Part shown: positions 63,332 through 64,000 of the stretch, piece by piece
Position numbering within the stretch: position 1 is the first letter of the stretch
Layout of the letters: the number at the start of each line of letters is the position of its first letter
Origin: Thiomonas arsenitoxydans
GTDB taxonomy: Bacteria > Pseudomonadota > Gammaproteobacteria > Burkholderiales > Burkholderiaceae_C
Direction of reading: 5' to 3'
Length of the DNA: 64,000 nt
Assembly (NCBI RefSeq): GCF_000253115.1
Contig: NC_014145.1
Location: 2,852,001 to 2,916,000, forward strand
The notes under the pieces: generated by a model
What the model saw: only the letters and a program-made list of their open reading frames with translations
Databases searched by the model: none
Told to the model about the DNA's origin: nothing
Made by a program: the position numbers and the translations under genes

Positions 63332-64000
63332 GCGGCGGCTCCGTACTGTTTGCCGACCCACTGGCGGTAGGCGCCGCTGGTGACGTGTTCCACCCAATCC
63401 GGGTTGTCGAGATACCACTGCACGGTTTTGCGCAGGCCGGTGGCGAAGGTCTCCTGCGGAGTCCAGCCCAGTTCGCGCTCGATCTTGCGGGCGTCGATGG
63501 CGTAGCGCCGATCATGGCCGGGACGGTCGGCCACAAAAGTGATCTGCGCCCGGTAGCTGCTGCCATCCATCTTGGGGCGGAGTTGATCGAGCAGGTCGCA
63601 CAGGGTGTGCACCACATCGAGATTCTTCACCTCGTTGCAGCCGCCGACGTTGTAGGTCTCACCTAGGCGACCGGCTTCGAGCACGCGGGCGATGGCGCGG
63701 CAGTGGTCTTGCACATACAGCCAGTCGCGCACGTTCTGGCCGTCGCCATACACCGGCAGGGGTTTGCCGGCCAGGGCGTTGTGGATCATGAGGGGAATGA
63801 GCTTTTCCGGAAATTGATACGGGCCGTAGTTGTTGGAGCAGTTGGTGGTGAGTACCGGCAGGCCGTAGGTGTGATGCCAGGCACGCACCAGATGATCGCT
63901 TGCTGCCTTGCTCGCGCTGTAGGGGCTGTTGGGCGCGTAGGGGGTGGTCTCGGTGAAGGCGGGATCGGTGGGCGAGAGGCTGCCGTACACCTCATCGGTG
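63328..64000 (-). CDS. rfbB: dTDP-glucose 4,6-dehydratase, 5' part outside window
   Basis: Second step of the rhamnose pathway and first gene of the operon. About 223 C-terminal residues are visible, starting at TDEVYGSL (the Asp-Glu pair of the active site). The YxxxK pair in [45 protein letters not shown] and YNVGGCNE follow. The gene continues past the window edge. Confidence 0.95.
   Translation of the reverse strand, partial: TDEVYGSLSPTDPAFTETTPYAPNSPYSASKAASDHLVRAWHHTYGLPVLTTNCSNNYGPYQFPEKLIPLMIHNALAGKPLPVYGDGQNVRDWLYVQDHCRAIARVLEAGRLGETYNVGGCNEVKNLDVVHTLCDLLDQLRPKMDGSSYRAQITFVADRPGHDRRYAIDARKIERELGWTPQETFATGLRKTVQWYLDNPDWVEHVTSGAYRQWVGKQYGAAA

Overview
The window is a 64 kb stretch of GC-rich chromosome from a betaproteobacterium, most likely a member of the Burkholderiales. 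The evidence is gene order and protein character: yqgE-ruvX-pyrR-pyrB-pyrC'-plsC, rubredoxin-thiD-hemL beside pilGHIJ-chpA, rnb-tonB-aroE-mtgA, and a Burkholderia-type porin. A Thiomonas-like sulfur oxidiser is a guess from overall feel and is not shown by the sequence. There are about 52 protein genes, one tRNA (Arg, CCT anticodon) and one insertion sequence. No rRNA and no CRISPR array were seen.

Layout. 1-10.4 kb: the 3' part of a PAS-GGDEF-EAL gene, then fadD, rep, a GST-monooxygenase fusion, an NDUFA9-like reductase and slt on the minus strand. 10.4-23.4 kb: mostly plus-strand housekeeping genes (5-formyl-THF cyclo-ligase, mnmC, a JmjC-like oxygenase, CBS protein, esterase, fabG-like reductase, RNase II, TonB, aroE, mtgA), with a LysR gene and a hydrolase facing the other way. 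23.4-26 kb: hemL, thiD, rubredoxin. 26.1-35.9 kb: the complete Pil-Chp chemosensory operon pilG-pilH-pilI-pilJ-chpA for type IV pilus control. 35.9-42.2 kb: photolyase, then the pyrimidine operon and the tRNA. 42.2-43.3 kb: a LuxR-type regulator and a 26-residue lipoprotein. 43.3-48.2 kb: aroC, mpl, maf, rng. 48.3-52.4 kb: an IS1634-like element, a 550-bp AT-rich gap, a porin and a periplasmic DsrE-like protein. This block has a different base composition and looks acquired. 52.4-60.9 kb: SCP2-like protein, hypothetical protein, phoX, mltB, a second GGDEF-EAL protein that ends in a zinc-binding CZB domain, and an EamA transporter. 60.9-64 kb: the dTDP-rhamnose operon rfbBDAC on the minus strand, with rfbB running off the end.

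The most unusual signal is a set of dispersed palindromic elements. One family (four good copies, one fragment) has a fixed plan: 9-nt arm, 15-nt conserved loop, complementary 9-nt arm, a C5/G5 hairpin, then a variable third part. The 9-nt arms differ completely between copies yet pair within each copy, so structure is kept and sequence is not. A second family shares an exact 20-nt core. Both families sit in frame inside conserved genes: mnmC carries one full copy of the first family and a composite of both, and mpl carries a 120-bp (40-codon) copy of the second. The reading frames stay open, so these elements seem to be translated as extra peptide in two core enzymes.
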